NCBI GenBank assembly: GCA_011364975.1
Contig: RDOE01000005.1
Span: 1 to 64,000 of the forward strand
Length of the DNA stretch: 64,000 nucleotides
Reading direction: 5' to 3'
Source of the DNA: Promethearchaeota archaeon
GTDB lineage: Archaea > Asgardarchaeota > Lokiarchaeia > Sigyniarchaeales > SOKP01
The translations under genes were made by a program, and so were the position numbers. The notes beneath the pieces are model-generated. The model worked only from the letters and a program-made list of their open reading frames with translations, was not told the origin of the DNA and did not search any database. How positions within the stretch are numbered: position 1 is the stretch's first letter; each line of letters begins with the position of its first letter. This document shows positions 63,456 to 64,000 of the stretch, piece after piece.

Positions 63456-64000
63456 TAATGAGTTAAGTGTTATTTTTTCAAGACTTAAGAGTATCATTTT
63501 TTCTCGAATTATGTCAGAAAGAGCTAAAAAAAGATCATCTAATGGAAAGTCAAGCAAATTTTTTTTTTCCTTATATAAGTTATATGACTTTAGAATTACT
63601 TTTAATTGATTATCTGTAATATTAAAATAATTTTTAATTCGATAAAATTTTTCAATCGATTTACTTTCTATCTCTAACTTAATTTCATTTAATGTGATTT
63701 TCTTTTTTAAATCCAAGTAAATCATTTCAAGATTATTCTGAGGGGAAATTATGCAAATGAGATAATTTTGTTTTAAACCGTTATTATAATCAAGTCCAAA
63801 ATCATAAATGGCATTTTTAATTTGTCTATTTGTTGAAAGGTACAGTAATAATTCGATATTTTTAGATTTGGAGATATTAATTTTCGATAAAAAAGCTTTA
63901 TGTGCAAAATAACAAGCGGATAATATATGTTCGGTATTGACAATATACTTTTCGTTAAAGATTTGTAGTACTACATGATTATAATTATTCTCAATATAAT
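63450..64000 (-). CDS. KEOPS complex subunit Cgi121 (partial, cut by the window end)
   Basis: The open frame continues to the right edge, so the N-terminus is missing. Reading the minus strand from 64000, the sequence NHVVLQIFNEKYI, HILSACYFAHKAFLSK, NIELLLYLSTNRQIKNAIYDFG and the long helix after about 63650 are the Cgi121 (TPRKB) signature, in particular the LLYLSxxRQI block. Cgi121 binds the tRNA 3' end and stimulates t6A synthesis by KEOPS. The internal ATG at 63725 is not the start. Its location next to tsaC and TAN1-like fits tRNA maturation. Confidence 0.85.
   Translation of the reverse strand, partial: YIENNYNHVVLQIFNEKYIVNTEHILSACYFAHKAFLSKINISKSKNIELLLYLSTNRQIKNAIYDFGLDYNNGLKQNYLICIISPQNNLEMIYLDLKKKITLNEIKLEIESKSIEKFYRIKNYFNITDNQLKVILKSYNLYKEKKNLLDFPLDDLFLALSDIIREKMILLSLEKITLNSLL

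Noticed and set aside
1-64000. CRISPR arrays, insertion sequences, integrases, toxin-antitoxin or phage genes
   Set aside because: No regularly spaced repeats, transposase or integrase motifs, or terminal inverted repeats were found; the unusual features are gene fusions and start codons, not mobile elements.

Overview
The window is AT-rich archaeal chromosome, most likely from an Asgard archaeon. The evidence is a standard archaeal information-processing set (RpoK/Rpb6, Hef, FEN1, SRP54, aIF5A with a hypusination site, Nob1, TrmY-like, Cdc48, HerA, Cgi121 of KEOPS, TAN1-type THUMP protein, ZPR1 protein) mixed with eukaryote-like pieces typical of Asgard genomes: a Ras-like small GTPase with a C-terminal zinc ribbon, a Roadblock/LC7 protein, a longin/Roadblock-like protein, a Vps29/MJ0936-family protein that has lost its metal ligands, and a leucine-rich-repeat protein. 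Lineage below Asgard cannot be fixed from sequence reading alone. No rRNA, CRISPR array, insertion sequence or prophage is visible.

Layout: 0-10.5 kb is an accessory-looking stretch: a cell-surface beta-helix protein, 3-hydroxyacyl-CoA dehydrogenase, a GH20 hexosaminidase, small membrane proteins, a frameshifted LRR protein, a membrane-anchored beta-lactamase-fold hydrolase, a GNAT acetyltransferase and RpoK. 10.6-10.8 kb holds a tRNA gene on the minus strand interrupted by introns, one a textbook bulge-helix-bulge intron in the T-loop. 11-19 kb carries Hef, the small GTPase, a nucleotide-sugar SDR enzyme and the TldD/TldE pair. 19-29 kb has PurB-PurM (PurM of the long Bacteroidota-like type), a CPBP protease, the Vps29-like protein, Roadblock, an MDR dehydrogenase, NadC, a NikR-like repressor, a class II aldolase and DinB.

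31.9-38.6 kb is the most unusual region: a minus-strand run of an FGGY sugar kinase, an SCP2-like protein, a natural fusion of a 2-hydroxyacid dehydrogenase with a class II aldolase, and a fusion of a DapA-like domain that has lost its Schiff-base lysine with an APH-type kinase. I infer an undescribed sugar or sugar-acid pathway. 38.7-51 kb returns to housekeeping genes: PyrC, TrmY-like, SRP54, aIF5A, NAD kinase, Nob1, FEN1, Cdc48, HerA. 51.5-62.2 kb is central metabolism: a second FGGY kinase, acyl-CoA dehydrogenase, a PPi-type phosphofructokinase, ZPR1 and a complete porGDAB operon. 62.2-64 kb is a tRNA-modification neighbourhood (Sua5/TsaC, TAN1-like, Cgi121, the last cut by the window end).

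Together the genes suggest a heterotrophic anaerobe that handles sugars and acyl-CoAs and feeds 2-oxoacids to ferredoxin. A recurring oddity is that three genes (small GTPase, longin-like, DapA-APH fusion) have convincing coding sequence upstream of, or without, any in-frame ATG, GTG or TTG, pointing to non-canonical start codons or sequence errors.
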